The notes below the pieces were generated by a model. That model did not search any database, was not told the DNA's origin, and saw nothing but the letters and a program-made list of their open reading frames with translations. A stretch of DNA of 64,000 nucleotides from NCBI GenBank assembly GCA_964384025.1, contig CAYLJJ010000007.1:54116-118115 (forward strand), read 5' to 3'. Source of the stretch: CAYLJJ01 sp964384025 (GTDB lineage: Bacteria > Myxococcota_A > Bradymonadia > UBA7976 > UBA1532). The position numbers were made by a program, and so were the translations under genes. Shown piece by piece: positions 8,140 through 16,771 of this stretch; the stretch's first letter is position 1; each line of letters opens with the position of its first letter.

Positions 8140-10394
8140 TGCCTTGGATATTTCTGCTGTTCTCCTGCCTCTTTGTGTTGGTCAGCTTCTTGACTTTGAG
8201 GTGGGCCTTTAAAAATTCTCGCTGGTCTCGGCGGCCTTGGAGCCTACTCCTCTTGACGATCCCTGTGCTCCTCGTCTTGGGACTCAGCTCGCAGTTCTTC
8301 TTCCTTGGCCGCAGTAAACAGCCTCCTGGAGCTGACTTCAACAGCTCCAGCTCAGCCGCTCAAGTTCCCTTATCGTCACCGGAGGAGGTTAAGCGGAGTG
8401 AGCACTGGGAGAGGAACAAAGATAAAGAGAGCGCGGAGCGAGATGAACACCTCGGACGTTCATCAAGAAAGCTTAACGCTAAGAAAAAGCGACTGAGGAG
8501 AGCGAGGGCTCCTGAGCCCAGAACGCGAAATAACCAAGCTCGAGATGAGGTGGATGATCTCCTCGGAGTCTTAAGTGGCAAACCAAGCTCTAAGAGCGAT
8601 CCGATGGTTGCGCCAAGGACTGGTTACTCCGATCTTCTTGAAGAGAAGAGCTTGGAACTCCTCCCTCATAAGCCCAAACCTACCCGCAAAAGACGGCGCA
8701 AACCCTGGCCTAGAGCCACCAAACAGAAACATAGGAGGGACAGCTGGGGAGGTCAGGCTCAGCTTCTTCCATCAGAACCTCCTCTGGCAGAGCCTCCGCC
8801 CCCTCCCCCAGCAGAGCCTCTACTTCCTCCTGGTATCTCCTCTAAATTGGATGAGAAACCCAGGGAAGCCTATACGGCGAAGATTGAGGAGCTGGACAAA
8901 CGTCTGGGAGATCTCAAGGAGGAGGTCTATCGCTCCAAGAGCAAGTCTCAACAGCTCTCTTCTCTCATCCTGGACCACAATGAGCGCCCCCCAGCGCGCT
9001 TCTTGCCCCGAACTTTCTATTTTGAGAACAGCTATCTGGGCGGGAACGCGGCTTACCTAGAGCGCCTCAGTCGCTTGGCGCGAGACTTCCCCAAAGAGCG
9101 CCCCTATCTGCAAGCCCTGCTGCCTGAGCAGCCTCTAGATCCTCCCTCCAAGGCGGGGCTCTCTCTCAGCTTGAGCTTGGACAGGAGTTGGATAGATAAG
9201 CCGGGGCGCCTGCTCCTTCAGGTGGGGCTTCAGGGCAGCAAGCGTTTTGGCTGGCGTCGCCCCCCTCTTGATCTAATCCTCTATCTGGATGGGCTCTCCA
9301 AAGCCCAGAGCTTAAGGGCTGCTCGCGCCTTCCTCAAAGGCTTGGAGCCTCAGGATCGGCTGGGCCTTGTTCAGGGCGCACAACGGCTGATCCCCCTCTC
9401 TAAGCCAGATGATTTTCGCTTAGCCTTGATCCGGCAAACACTTCAACATCAACCTGAGATCCCAGCCAGAGATTTAACCGCACAGCTCCTGAGCGCAGCG
9501 GCAGAGTTTGATAGAGACGGTGCCCAACATCGCATCCCTGGCAGCCGCAGCCTGATCATCCTGAGCGAGAGTGAAGATGAACGGCGCGTCTCTTCCGCTG
9601 AGCGAGCAGCTCATGCTCTCAATCTGCGGGGGGTGGTCAGCTCTGTAATCGCCCTCAATCAGCTGCCCTGGTGGTCTGTCGCCGGTGCAGGCTATGGCAA
9701 CTTTCATCAGGCCAATCACCCTGAGGCTCTGGAGGGGGTGGTAGAGGCAGAGCTTCAGAGCCTCGCCCGTGTCATCGCCCGCCTGTTGCGTGTCAACATC
9801 CGCCTTGCCCCTGACGTAGAGGGGATCCGTGTGTTGGGTAGCCGTGTGTTAGAGGAAGAGCAGGTTCGCAAAGTCAAGGCGCGTGAGAAGGCTACAGATG
9901 AGCACCTAAGCCGCAGTATGGGTCTTAAAGCAGACCGGGGGGAAGATGATAATGGCATCCAGAGCGTGATCCCCTACTTCTATGGAGGAGACAGCCACAT
10001 CATCTTGGTGGAGCTGTGGGCTCAGCGAGCGGGGCCGATCGCTGATGTCAGCCTGCGCTATAAAGATATGGTGCGGATGAACAACGCCAGTCTACACAGC
10101 TCCATTTCACTCTCCTCTCTGCCTCGCAGAGAGAGCGTTCGAGAACAGAACGTCAAGCAGAACGCCCGTGGGTTTCGCCTCGCCGAGCAGCTTCAGCGCT
10201 TGGCGAGAGATCTACGACGAGGGAGCCGAGGGAGGGTACAACGCTCTATCACCAAGCTCCTGCCGAGCTGCTCCAGCAAAGATCGTCAGCTCTTGGAGGG
10301 TTTAAGAGATCTCCTGAAGGCTGATCTGCACAACGCCACCTTGGCTGAGGCTCTGGAGTTGGCAGCCCTACGTCGTATCGGGACCTCTCACTGA
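8139..10394 (+). CDS. Membrane-anchored VWA-domain protein with degenerate MIDAS
   Basis: Protein of 751 residues, overlapping the GT2 gene by TGATG. Two hydrophobic segments (about 3-24 and 34-57) anchor it. Residues 60-250 are a highly charged, Ser/Arg/Lys/Pro-rich linker with a poly-Pro patch near 215. A short coiled-coil-like helix (KIEELDKRLGDLKEEV) follows. Residues about 345-560 resemble a von Willebrand A fold: LDLILYLDGLSKAQSLRAARAFLKGL is the strand-MIDAS-helix start, and RSLIILSES a later strand. The MIDAS DxSxS is altered to DGLSK, so metal-dependent ligand binding may be lost. The region after 600 has a beta-rich section like those after VWA domains in membrane assembly proteins. 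Function unknown; translational coupling suggests a link to surface glycan assembly. Confidence 0.7.
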   Translation: MPWIFLLFSCLFVLVSFLTLRWAFKNSRWSRRPWSLLLLTIPVLLVLGLSSQFFFLGRSKQPPGADFNSSSSAAQVPLSSPEEVKRSEHWERNKDKESAERDEHLGRSSRKLNAKKKRLRRARAPEPRTRNNQARDEVDDLLGVLSGKPSSKSDPMVAPRTGYSDLLEEKSLELLPHKPKPTRKRRRKPWPRATKQKHRRDSWGGQAQLLPSEPPLAEPPPPPPAEPLLPPGISSKLDEKPREAYTAKIEELDKRLGDLKEEVYRSKSKSQQLSSLILDHNERPPARFLPRTFYFENSYLGGNAAYLERLSRLARDFPKERPYLQALLPEQPLDPPSKAGLSLSLSLDRSWIDKPGRLLLQVGLQGSKRFGWRRPPLDLILYLDGLSKAQSLRAARAFLKGLEPQDRLGLVQGAQRLIPLSKPDDFRLALIRQTLQHQPEIPARDLTAQLLSAAAEFDRDGAQHRIPGSRSLIILSESEDERRVSSAERAAHALNLRGVVSSVIALNQLPWWSVAGAGYGNFHQANHPEALEGVVEAELQSLARVIARLLRVNIRLAPDVEGIRVLGSRVLEEEQVRKVKAREKATDEHLSRSMGLKADRGEDDNGIQSVIPYFYGGDSHIILVELWAQRAGPIADVSLRYKDMVRMNNASLHSSISLSSLPRRESVREQNVKQNARGFRLAEQLQRLARDLRRGSRGRVQRSITKLLPSCSSKDRQLLEGLRDLLKADLHNATLAEALELAALRRIGTSH

Positions 10395-11027
10395 CTCTTA
10401 ACAGCCTGCGACTGCGCCTTCTCTCTCGACTGCGTAGCTTTATGAGAAGAGGGTACCGCTGAGGCCTGCAGATATTGCCTTAGAGCGTAACTGCTCAAGC
10501 TGGGCCACAAACCCTTTACTCTTATATCGTTTCGCTCGAAGGCATCCTGCTTGACGCTGCGCGATATTTTTAGAGTTTGAGGGCGAAGAGCGGCCTTAGA
10601 TTCGATCTTCAAGGAGGCGCTCAGCCAGAACATCAACAGAGGGAGTCGAGCTGCCTCAAGGAGTTAAAGCTCCTCAGAATTTAGAGGAGCACAGCGTTGA
10701 GGAAGCTTCTCAGTCCCCTCTCCAGGCCCTCCTCTTGGATCAGATCGGCGATGCTCACAAAATTAAGGCGTGTATTCTCTTGTGCTCAGGCTGTCAGGTG
10801 GGGTGATCTTAGCGAGGGGAGAAAGCGTCAAGAAAAAATGCTGAGCGCATGTTAGGTTTGAAGCTCACGCTTTTTGGCCTTGACCATCGTTTCAGGTAGA
10901 AACTGTGCACTCATGAAGACCAGGACATTGAGTTCTTAATCTTTTGCCACCTCCTCCAGAACAAGAGCACAATATCTGGAACGCCCTAACTTTGGTAAAA
11001 GTATTATATTATAGGAGCTTTAAACAG
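10395..11027. other. Intergenic region of about 630 bases
   Basis: No convincing gene. A reverse-strand frame of 82 codons (10388-10636) lacks a ribosome-binding site and any motif. A small perfect 7-bp inverted repeat (GCTCCTC / GAGGAGC, 8-base loop) is at 10669-10690 with no T-run, so it does not look like a standard terminator. The last 60 bases are AT-rich (GTATTATATTATAGGAG) and probably carry the promoter and ribosome-binding site of the lipoprotein gene at 11028. Confidence 0.4.
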
Positions 11028-12404
11028 ATGTTCAATCCGCACTTTTGGCTCCTCTTGCTGCTTCTGAGCGCCTGCGCAGGTGAACTTGAAACCTCGACTC
11101 AACAACCTGAGCAGAGCGCTGAAGTTTCTTCACCTGCGAGAGACCTTGCAGGGATCTCGCTCTGGGATATGGGGATGGAAGATTGGGGTTCTCAAGATGT
11201 TAAGCGCCTCCCTGACCAAGTCCTATACCGAGATCTAAGCTCCAGTCGAGATCTAGGCTCCAGTCGCGATCTAAGCTCCAGTCGCGATCTAAGCTCCAGT
11301 CGCGATCTAAGCTCCAGTCGCGATCTAAGCTCCAATCGCGATCGCGTCTCCCTCATCGATCAAGCTTTAAGCTTGGATCAAGGCCGCTTAGATTTAGCTC
11401 CTCGGGATATGGAGTTGGATCTTGAGCCTGAATCAGATCTGCCCTCAGGCTGCGCAGTGGGTCGGGTTTGTAATCCCTGGGTGATCCACGAATTCCCCTT
11501 TGAGCATCACGCTGACACCACCGAGGCTATAGATGACCTGATCGACACCTACATGTGTGCCCCTCAAACCGATGAGTCAGGCCCTGAGTTCTATTACAGG
11601 ATCGATTTGGAGGAGCCGGGTTGGCTGAACATCCTGGTAGATGATGGCGATAGAATTGATGTTGATATCGATATCCACCTCTTAGATGAGAATAGAACCT
11701 GTTTGCAGCGAGATGATAGAGAGATTGAGATCCAGCTTGAGCCAGGGAGCTACTCCCTTGTGTTGGATACTTACGTCTCCTCAAGCCAGGGAGAGGAGCC
11801 TGGTCCTTACCAACTGACGGTTCAATTCTTTGGAGCGAGGGGTGACTGCTCTATAGAGGAGCGCGAGCTTAGGATGCGTTGGGGCTCTTGTGAGCTTGAC
11901 GCTTGCTTTGAGCGAGGCCATGATCGCTACCTGAGCCTCCCCTCAAGCGGGCCGGTCGTTAAGGAGGCCCATCTGGTCACCCAGAGTGATGATTTTAATC
12001 GCGACGAGTGGCCTTTTGGGCCCAGAGATGAACTCGATGCGCATTATGAACTGAGCGACTATGAGATGCAGCGAAGAGAGGACTGGGCTCCGGCAGGAGA
12101 GGGGGGCAGTCGATGGGGGGAGAGCTCAGCGGGCAGACCCCCTGTTCTGGATGAAACTTGGTATATCACCATGAACTGGAGAGATCGTCCTGAACGAGGG
12201 GCTCGAATGTTGGTGCTCAACCCCCAAAATGATCGTGCGGTGATCGCTGCAGCAGGTTGGGAGACAGGGCCAGGGAGCGCTTCTTCTGTGGCAGGGGTCT
12301 CAGAGGAGATCCATCACTACTTGGGGACGAGCCACTTAGACACCCTATTGATCGGCTTTACAAGCGATCAGCAGCTCGATTTTGGACCGATCACCTGTGA
12401 CTGA
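11028..12404 (+). CDS. Lipoprotein with hexapeptide tether, PPC-like and DPBB-like regions
   Basis: Secreted lipoprotein of 458 residues. The start at 11028 is preferred to an in-frame ATG at 10944 because AGGAG lies at 11013-11017 and the signal peptide with lipobox LLSAC starts here. After the lipobox comes a Ser/Asp tether with six perfect-register RDLSSS hexapeptides. Around residues 150-280, a beta-sandwich region (EFYYRIDLEEPGWLNILVDD ... LEPGSYSLVLDTY) resembles bacterial pre-peptidase C-terminal (PPC) domains. The last ~90 residues (ITMNWRDRPERGARMLVLNP ... AVIAAAGWETGPG ... HHYLGTSHLDTLLIGF) resemble a double-psi beta-barrel of the RlpA/3D kind; this assignment is tentative. Two conserved Cys near the C-terminus may form a disulfide. 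No enzyme motif is certain. It is convergent with the permuted-papain lipoprotein gene. Confidence 0.68.
   Translation: MFNPHFWLLLLLLSACAGELETSTQQPEQSAEVSSPARDLAGISLWDMGMEDWGSQDVKRLPDQVLYRDLSSSRDLGSSRDLSSSRDLSSSRDLSSSRDLSSNRDRVSLIDQALSLDQGRLDLAPRDMELDLEPESDLPSGCAVGRVCNPWVIHEFPFEHHADTTEAIDDLIDTYMCAPQTDESGPEFYYRIDLEEPGWLNILVDDGDRIDVDIDIHLLDENRTCLQRDDREIEIQLEPGSYSLVLDTYVSSSQGEEPGPYQLTVQFFGARGDCSIEERELRMRWGSCELDACFERGHDRYLSLPSSGPVVKEAHLVTQSDDFNRDEWPFGPRDELDAHYELSDYEMQRREDWAPAGEGGSRWGESSAGRPPVLDETWYITMNWRDRPERGARMLVLNPQNDRAVIAAAGWETGPGSASSVAGVSEEIHHYLGTSHLDTLLIGFTSDQQLDFGPITCD
11232..11339 (+). repeat. Six tandem 18-bp units encoding (D-L-S-S-S-R)n
   Basis: Six in-phase 18-base units of the form GATCTAAGCTCCAGTCGC, nearly identical at DNA level (unit 2 has AGG for AAG, the last has AAT for AGT). 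They encode the hexapeptide DLSSSR and form the tether just after the lipobox of the lipoprotein. The near-identity of the DNA suggests recent expansion by slippage. Confidence 0.95.
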
Positions 12405-12438
12405 GTGATCTGCGTGTCTCAGTAAAAATTCTGGGAAA

Positions 12439-14916
12439 TCAGGGCTGCTCGTCATCACGGACGATAAGGGTCCAGCCGTTGAATTGAGCACCCCCAGCCT
12501 CGCAGGCTTCACAACGCTCCAGGACCGGTCCCGCTTCAGATTCACCCTGATCCACCAGAGTCAGGCCCCAGAGGCCTTGAGACTCTCGGCTCAGTTCTTC
12601 TAATTCTGAACTCCAGGTGCCCTCCGCATCCTGTCTAAACATCAGACACTCCATCAGCTCAGCGTTAAGGATGCGGCAGCCCCCACCGCTGAAGAGATCG
12701 ACCTTCAAATCCACAGCGTCCAAGGCTCCAGAATCGGCGAACTCAGGGACGGTGAGGAGGATACCCGCCTTGGGAGCACAGGTCTGAGAGGGGTTTCGCT
12801 CGGTGCAGTAGTTGTCATACTCAGACATCGACATACCGGCGCTCTCATGCTCTCCCCAGGTGCTGGGCGGGTGCAGGAGCAGGATCATCTCTTTGGCTGA
12901 GGCGGCGCTGAGGGAGGCGATGATCTGGGTGCCCAAGCCCGCAGACTTGGGGCCGACGGTGGCGTCAAAGCGACGGTGGGTGCGCTGCCCCTTGTTCTCC
13001 ACTCGGTAGTGGGGATAGGTGCTGGTCTCAGCGGCGCCTTCACGGAACTCCTTGACAAGTCCACCCCCGCCCGCGCAGGGATCCAGGGCGCTGCCATCAG
13101 CAGCACTGAGCAGCTCACAGTTGAGCACGGTGCCTACATAGATGAGGTTGCTGTCAGCCTTATCCGCCTCATCCATCCAGATACGTGGAGGTACAAAGCG
13201 GTCGGGGACCATAGCCCGCTCTACCGCCTGTAGAACATCCATGGGACTGAGGCCGCTGAGGGGGATATCCAGCTCCCGGAACCTCTCAAAGAGCACAGGA
13301 TCATCCTCTAGGAAAGCTTCTGTTTCTTCCACACTGCGGCCATAAGCTTTGGCCCAACGCTGCACATTCTCCAGGCTGGCAGGGTTGAACTGGGCGCTCT
13401 GCATCTTCTCAGGGGCGTTGGGATCACCCCACTCCAGCTTGGAGAAGCCGCTCACGAGGGTCTCTTGGAACTGAGGCATCTGGATGATCTGTTGGCGTAC
13501 GGGGATGGGCATCTGCCCCAGGTAGAGTTCCATCCAGGAGTTGACGATGTCTGTAGCGGTGTAGGGGCGGAAGACCAGTTGATCGATAGGGATCAGGCCC
13601 TCCTTGTCTCGGAGGTTGTCAGCCTTGAGCTTGATATCCCAGTCGCTGAAGCCCCACTCCCCCGCCTCGAAGGACTCTGCCAGTTCCCCCAGCCCCAGAT
13701 CGTTGAGGGGGTGGTTGAGCGCCAGGTTCAGGTTGGCATAAGCCAGGCCAGAGCAGTAGAGCCGTGGAAGCTGCTCGCCCAAGATCGCCGCTGTGGCGAA
13801 ATCTGGCAGCTGCTCCCGACGGGTCAGGTTGAGGGTGAAGAAGTCAGCGAAGGGGGAGAGATCGTTGTTCATATAAGCCCAGCTGATGGCGTGGCGGCCA
13901 TAGCTTTCAGCCTGCTTGGCATCGATATAGAAGCCCTCTTGGCTTGGGGCAGCGTAGTCGCGCATTCGTCTCAGGGCTGCGGGGCCTACATAGGGGACCT
14001 TGCCCAGCTCCTGGAGAGCCTCCAGCTTCCCCAACTGCTCTCGAGCGTTGATGATGTTCTCGGCGGCGCGGCGATCTAGAGCGACATCCACATCCAGGGT
14101 GCGGAAGTCTGCCTCATTGGCTAAGGCCAAGACCGCCTCAAGCTGGGACTGGCTGAAGTCAACCCCCTCTACGCTCTCCTTGATCTCCAGAGGGACTCCC
14201 CCAAAGAGTCGCGTGCTGCGGGGTTGGAAGCGGTAGACATGGAAAGGCATCTGGCGAGAGGGGCGATGGTTATAGCGAGGGCCGTATCCATTGGGGTTGT
14301 CGATATGATGCACCGTCTCCTGGCCATTCTTAGGGCTGGGCTCATCGTAGTGCATCGCCACATGAGAGGCTCGACGCTCCATCATCTGCGTTACAGAGCT
14401 GAACTCTGGATGGAAGTAGACGATAATATCTCCATTCCGCATATGAGCTCGTAGGTGAGTCTGGTTCTCAGGCTCGGTGTCTCGCAGCAGGGAGATGATG
14501 TTGAGGTATCCGGGAGGATCAACGCGGCTGCCATCCTCCAAGATAAGCTGCACCTGCTCCTTAGACTCAGGATCCTGGCTGTGATCTATATGGAGGGAGC
14601 CGTTCGGGTTGCGCAGAGCCATCTGATCCCAGATCACCCCCTCCCCTCCTGGGAACATCGGCGGCAGACCTGCCTCGGAGGAGCTGAGACCAAAGAAGTA
14701 ACTGGTGCTCTTGCCATAGTGCTCTCGCACCTTCTTCATATCTACTGCCCAGAGGTGTTCAAAATCTCCCCCCTGGTTGGCGCTGTCACATTTCCCCGTA
14801 GGACAGGCATCGCTGCGATCTATCTCCTCAACGGGTGGGGCCTCCCCTTCACTGGAGGACTCACCACAAGCCCATAGAAACCCCAGGAGGGCGCTGATGA
14901 TCCAGAACCGTTGCAT
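12439..14916 (-). CDS. Lipoprotein with permuted papain-like (YiiX/NlpC type) core and HhH insert
   Basis: Lipoprotein of 825 residues; the start at 14916 is preceded by AAGAGGAATGAT and opens a signal peptide with lipobox LWAC (an earlier ATG at 14958 lacks this). Residues ~150-230 contain MRNGDIIVYFHPE, then RRASHVAMHYDEPS with His185, then VHHIDNPNGYGP. Much later LPRLYCSGLAYANL places Cys388. A G-D-hydrophobic strand, a SHVAM His and a downstream CS-hydrophobic Cys in this order is the pattern of circularly permuted NlpC/P60 (YiiX/DUF830-like) papain folds, so a peptidase, amidase or acyltransferase activity is plausible. Between His and Cys sits a ComEA-like helix-hairpin-helix (LDRRAAENIINAR ... 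VPYVGPAALRRMRDYA, ~281-322). The C-terminal 300 residues are unassigned and Cys-containing (CEACEAGG near the end). Substrate unknown. Confidence 0.62.
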   Translation of the reverse strand: MQRFWIISALLGFLWACGESSSEGEAPPVEEIDRSDACPTGKCDSANQGGDFEHLWAVDMKKVREHYGKSTSYFFGLSSSEAGLPPMFPGGEGVIWDQMALRNPNGSLHIDHSQDPESKEQVQLILEDGSRVDPPGYLNIISLLRDTEPENQTHLRAHMRNGDIIVYFHPEFSSVTQMMERRASHVAMHYDEPSPKNGQETVHHIDNPNGYGPRYNHRPSRQMPFHVYRFQPRSTRLFGGVPLEIKESVEGVDFSQSQLEAVLALANEADFRTLDVDVALDRRAAENIINAREQLGKLEALQELGKVPYVGPAALRRMRDYAAPSQEGFYIDAKQAESYGRHAISWAYMNNDLSPFADFFTLNLTRREQLPDFATAAILGEQLPRLYCSGLAYANLNLALNHPLNDLGLGELAESFEAGEWGFSDWDIKLKADNLRDKEGLIPIDQLVFRPYTATDIVNSWMELYLGQMPIPVRQQIIQMPQFQETLVSGFSKLEWGDPNAPEKMQSAQFNPASLENVQRWAKAYGRSVEETEAFLEDDPVLFERFRELDIPLSGLSPMDVLQAVERAMVPDRFVPPRIWMDEADKADSNLIYVGTVLNCELLSAADGSALDPCAGGGGLVKEFREGAAETSTYPHYRVENKGQRTHRRFDATVGPKSAGLGTQIIASLSAASAKEMILLLHPPSTWGEHESAGMSMSEYDNYCTERNPSQTCAPKAGILLTVPEFADSGALDAVDLKVDLFSGGGCRILNAELMECLMFRQDAEGTWSSELEELSRESQGLWGLTLVDQGESEAGPVLERCEACEAGGAQFNGWTLIVRDDEQP

Positions 14917-15335
14917 ATCATTCCTCTTGTGCAGATTGTTTGGGTGTTGATTGTTCACGAAAACAGATGAAATTTCAAGTTGGGCTCCTGGGCAAAACCG
15001 GGGTGGGTTCGCCGACTTTCCAAAGCCCCTCTCTCCGTTTTCTGCTCAATTCCCTTGAAAAGATCTTCGCTCATGTAGGGCAGATCTGAGGGAGCTATAA
15101 CCTTTATCTCCAGCAAGTTGCTCCGGCCTTTTCTTTGAACGAGACCTGGTTTGCCTACTATAACTTAGTTCCATTCTTATCAACGATTTAATAGATTAGA
15201 ATTTCTCTTTCTTGATACCCACGCTCAACTCCTTCATCGCTCCCTTTACCTGACAGAAAAGCTGTTATTTGCACTGGCAGATTCCCAATTAATCAACTTG
15301 TTCAGCTGTGCTGGGCCTAAATTTTTTCAATATTC

Positions 15336-15385
15336 AGGGGCTCATAAACCGAAGCCTTTGAGGCGCTCATAGAAAATGAGCCCCT
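15336..15385 (+). promoter_or_regulatory. 10-bp inverted repeat with nested hairpin upstream of the GGDEF gene
   Basis: Perfect arms AGGGGCTCAT (15336-15345) and ATGAGCCCCT (15376-15385), 30 bases apart. The spacer itself holds a small hairpin GCCT-TTG-AGGC (15354-15364). It may be a structured leader RNA or an operator. There is no following T-run on the forward strand, and it does not match the GEMM c-di-GMP riboswitch consensus as I know it. Confidence 0.45.
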
Positions 15386-15404
15386 CGTTTTCCAGGGGTC
15401 ATTT

Positions 15405-15423
15405 AACTTGAACTTCTCAAGTT
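15405..15423 (+). promoter_or_regulatory. 7-bp hairpin AACTTGA-ACTTC-TCAAGTT before the GGDEF gene
   Basis: Perfect 7-bp inverted repeat with a 5-base loop, ending 27 bases before the ATG at 15451. Together with the larger inverted repeat just upstream it would make a folded leader or a protein-binding site. Function unknown. Confidence 0.4.
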
Positions 15424-15450
15424 TCAGCTCTCCCTCGACGTTCTCGAATC

Positions 15451-16740
15451 ATGACCAAGGCACAGAAGCAGATCAAGAGAGCGGGCTATGGAGCGGCTTG
15501 GAGAGCTGTCTTGGCTTACCTCCTCCTCTGTGGGCTTTTTATCCTGGGCCTCAACGGCTTTATCCTCAGTCTGCAAGGGGAGGTGCCTTGGCTCATAGAT
15601 CTGTTGCGTTATGATCAGTGGATCTTCTTAGGGGGTTCCGCGCTCCTTATCTTCGTGCTGTTCTCTCGTATCAGTATCCGTCATCGGCTCTCTGAGTATG
15701 AGCGAGCGGCGCAGGCGCAAACCCTCAGCACCCTCTTCGGCAATCTACCCGGTTTGGCTTATCGCTGCGCCCAGGACTTTCAACGCAGTATGCTCTTTGT
15801 CAGCGAAGGCTGTCGTCAGCTCACAGGCTATAGCCCTCAAGAGTTGGTCAAGAACCGACTCATCAGCTTTGACCAGTTGATCCACCCCGATGATCGAGAG
15901 GCGGTCACCCGAAACCTCACAGAAAGCTTGGAGCAGAAACGCAGTTATCGTTTGACATATCGCATCCTCAGTAAAAACTCTCAAGAAAAATGGGTTCTTG
16001 AGCAGGGCTGTGGGATCGATGAGGTTGATGGTCATTTTGTTACTCTGGAGGGGCTGCTCGTAGACATCAGCAAGCAGAAAGCGGTTGAGCTTCAGCTTGA
16101 ACAGCAGAGAAAACATCTTGAGAAGATCGTCAGGCTGCGTACAGAGGAGCTCTCTGAGAGCATCCAGAGCTTGGAGCAAGAGATCGAGCGACGGCAGGCA
16201 CTTGAGCTGAGCTTGAGAGAACTCTCTACACGGGATCAGCTCACAGGCTTATATAACCGCCGGGTGATGGACAACTTCCTCAGCTCAGAACTCAAACGCT
16301 GTGGACGTTATAAACATCCGCTCTCTCTGCTGATGTTTGACCTGGACCATTTCAAAAATCTAAACGATACATATGGACATCAGGCAGGAGATGAGGTCCT
16401 GAGGTGGGTCTCCAGCATCATCAGGACGCAGGTGAGAGAGAATGATCGCGCTGTTCGCTACGGAGGAGAGGAGTTCCTGATCATCCTCCCCGAGACCGAG
16501 AAAGAGGCCGCACATCAAGTCGCTGAACGTCTCAGGATCCAGCTCTCCGAGGGCTGCCTGGAGTTTCAGAATGAGGATGACGAGCTGCTCTTTATTCAGC
16601 TCACTCTAAGCGCAGGAGTAGCCTCTTTTCCCCAAGACGCACGCACGGTAGAGGGGCTCTTGGCGGGAGCGGACCAAGCGCTCTATCGAGCCAAGCGAAC
16701 CGGGAGAGATCGGGTCTGTTGTCATGGGGCGGAAAACTGA
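15451..16740 (+). CDS. Membrane PAS-GGDEF diguanylate cyclase
   Basis: Predicted c-di-GMP synthase of 429 residues at the inner membrane. Two transmembrane segments (about 14-38 and 52-74) are followed by a PAS domain (about 88-205; GNLPGLAYRCAQDF ... SEGCRQLTGYSPQEL ... GLLVDISKQKA). A coiled-coil linker (~205-258) leads to the GGDEF domain (~258-425). The active-site motif is RYGGEEF, and the allosteric I-site RxxD (REND) lies five residues before it, so both catalysis and product inhibition appear intact. The PAS domain probably senses a small ligand or redox state. It has an unusual structured leader and stands alone, convergent with recD. Confidence 0.92.
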   Translation: MTKAQKQIKRAGYGAAWRAVLAYLLLCGLFILGLNGFILSLQGEVPWLIDLLRYDQWIFLGGSALLIFVLFSRISIRHRLSEYERAAQAQTLSTLFGNLPGLAYRCAQDFQRSMLFVSEGCRQLTGYSPQELVKNRLISFDQLIHPDDREAVTRNLTESLEQKRSYRLTYRILSKNSQEKWVLEQGCGIDEVDGHFVTLEGLLVDISKQKAVELQLEQQRKHLEKIVRLRTEELSESIQSLEQEIERRQALELSLRELSTRDQLTGLYNRRVMDNFLSSELKRCGRYKHPLSLLMFDLDHFKNLNDTYGHQAGDEVLRWVSSIIRTQVRENDRAVRYGGEEFLIILPETEKEAAHQVAERLRIQLSEGCLEFQNEDDELLFIQLTLSAGVASFPQDARTVEGLLAGADQALYRAKRTGRDRVCCHGAEN

Positions 16741-16771
16741 GGGTGCCCTCTCCAAAGAGCAGCCGCGCCTC

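Larger units (their letters stand above)
14917..15450. other. AT-rich divergent intergenic region of about 530 bases
   Basis: Separates the permuted-papain lipoprotein (reverse) from the diguanylate cyclase (forward), so it should hold both promoters. The stretch from about 15100 to 15330 is clearly AT-rich. No open frame with a ribosome-binding site is seen. Two inverted repeats near the diguanylate cyclase start are listed separately. Confidence 0.5.

Noticed and set aside
10388..10636. Reverse-strand open frame of 82 codons after the VWA gene
   Set aside because: No ribosome-binding site, no motif, overlaps the end of a real gene; likely chance.
10669..10690. 7-bp hairpin GCTCCTC/GAGGAGC as a terminator of the glycosyltransferase/VWA operon
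   Set aside because: Nearly 300 bases after the stop, with no T-run; significance unclear.
11232..11339. Tandem 18-bp repeats as a CRISPR or origin iteron array
   Set aside because: No spacers, and the units are in frame and encode a lipoprotein tether.
12400..12423. 6-bp inverted repeat ACTGAG/CTCAGT between convergent genes as a terminator
   Set aside because: Followed by an A-run on the forward strand; no U-tract after the stem for either gene.
13465..14079. Forward frame of 204 codons opposite the permuted-papain lipoprotein
   Set aside because: Antisense shadow of a well-supported gene, with no start signal.
15336..15423. Known c-di-GMP (GEMM) riboswitch before the GGDEF gene
   Set aside because: The conserved GEMM core sequences are not seen; only generic hairpins are present.
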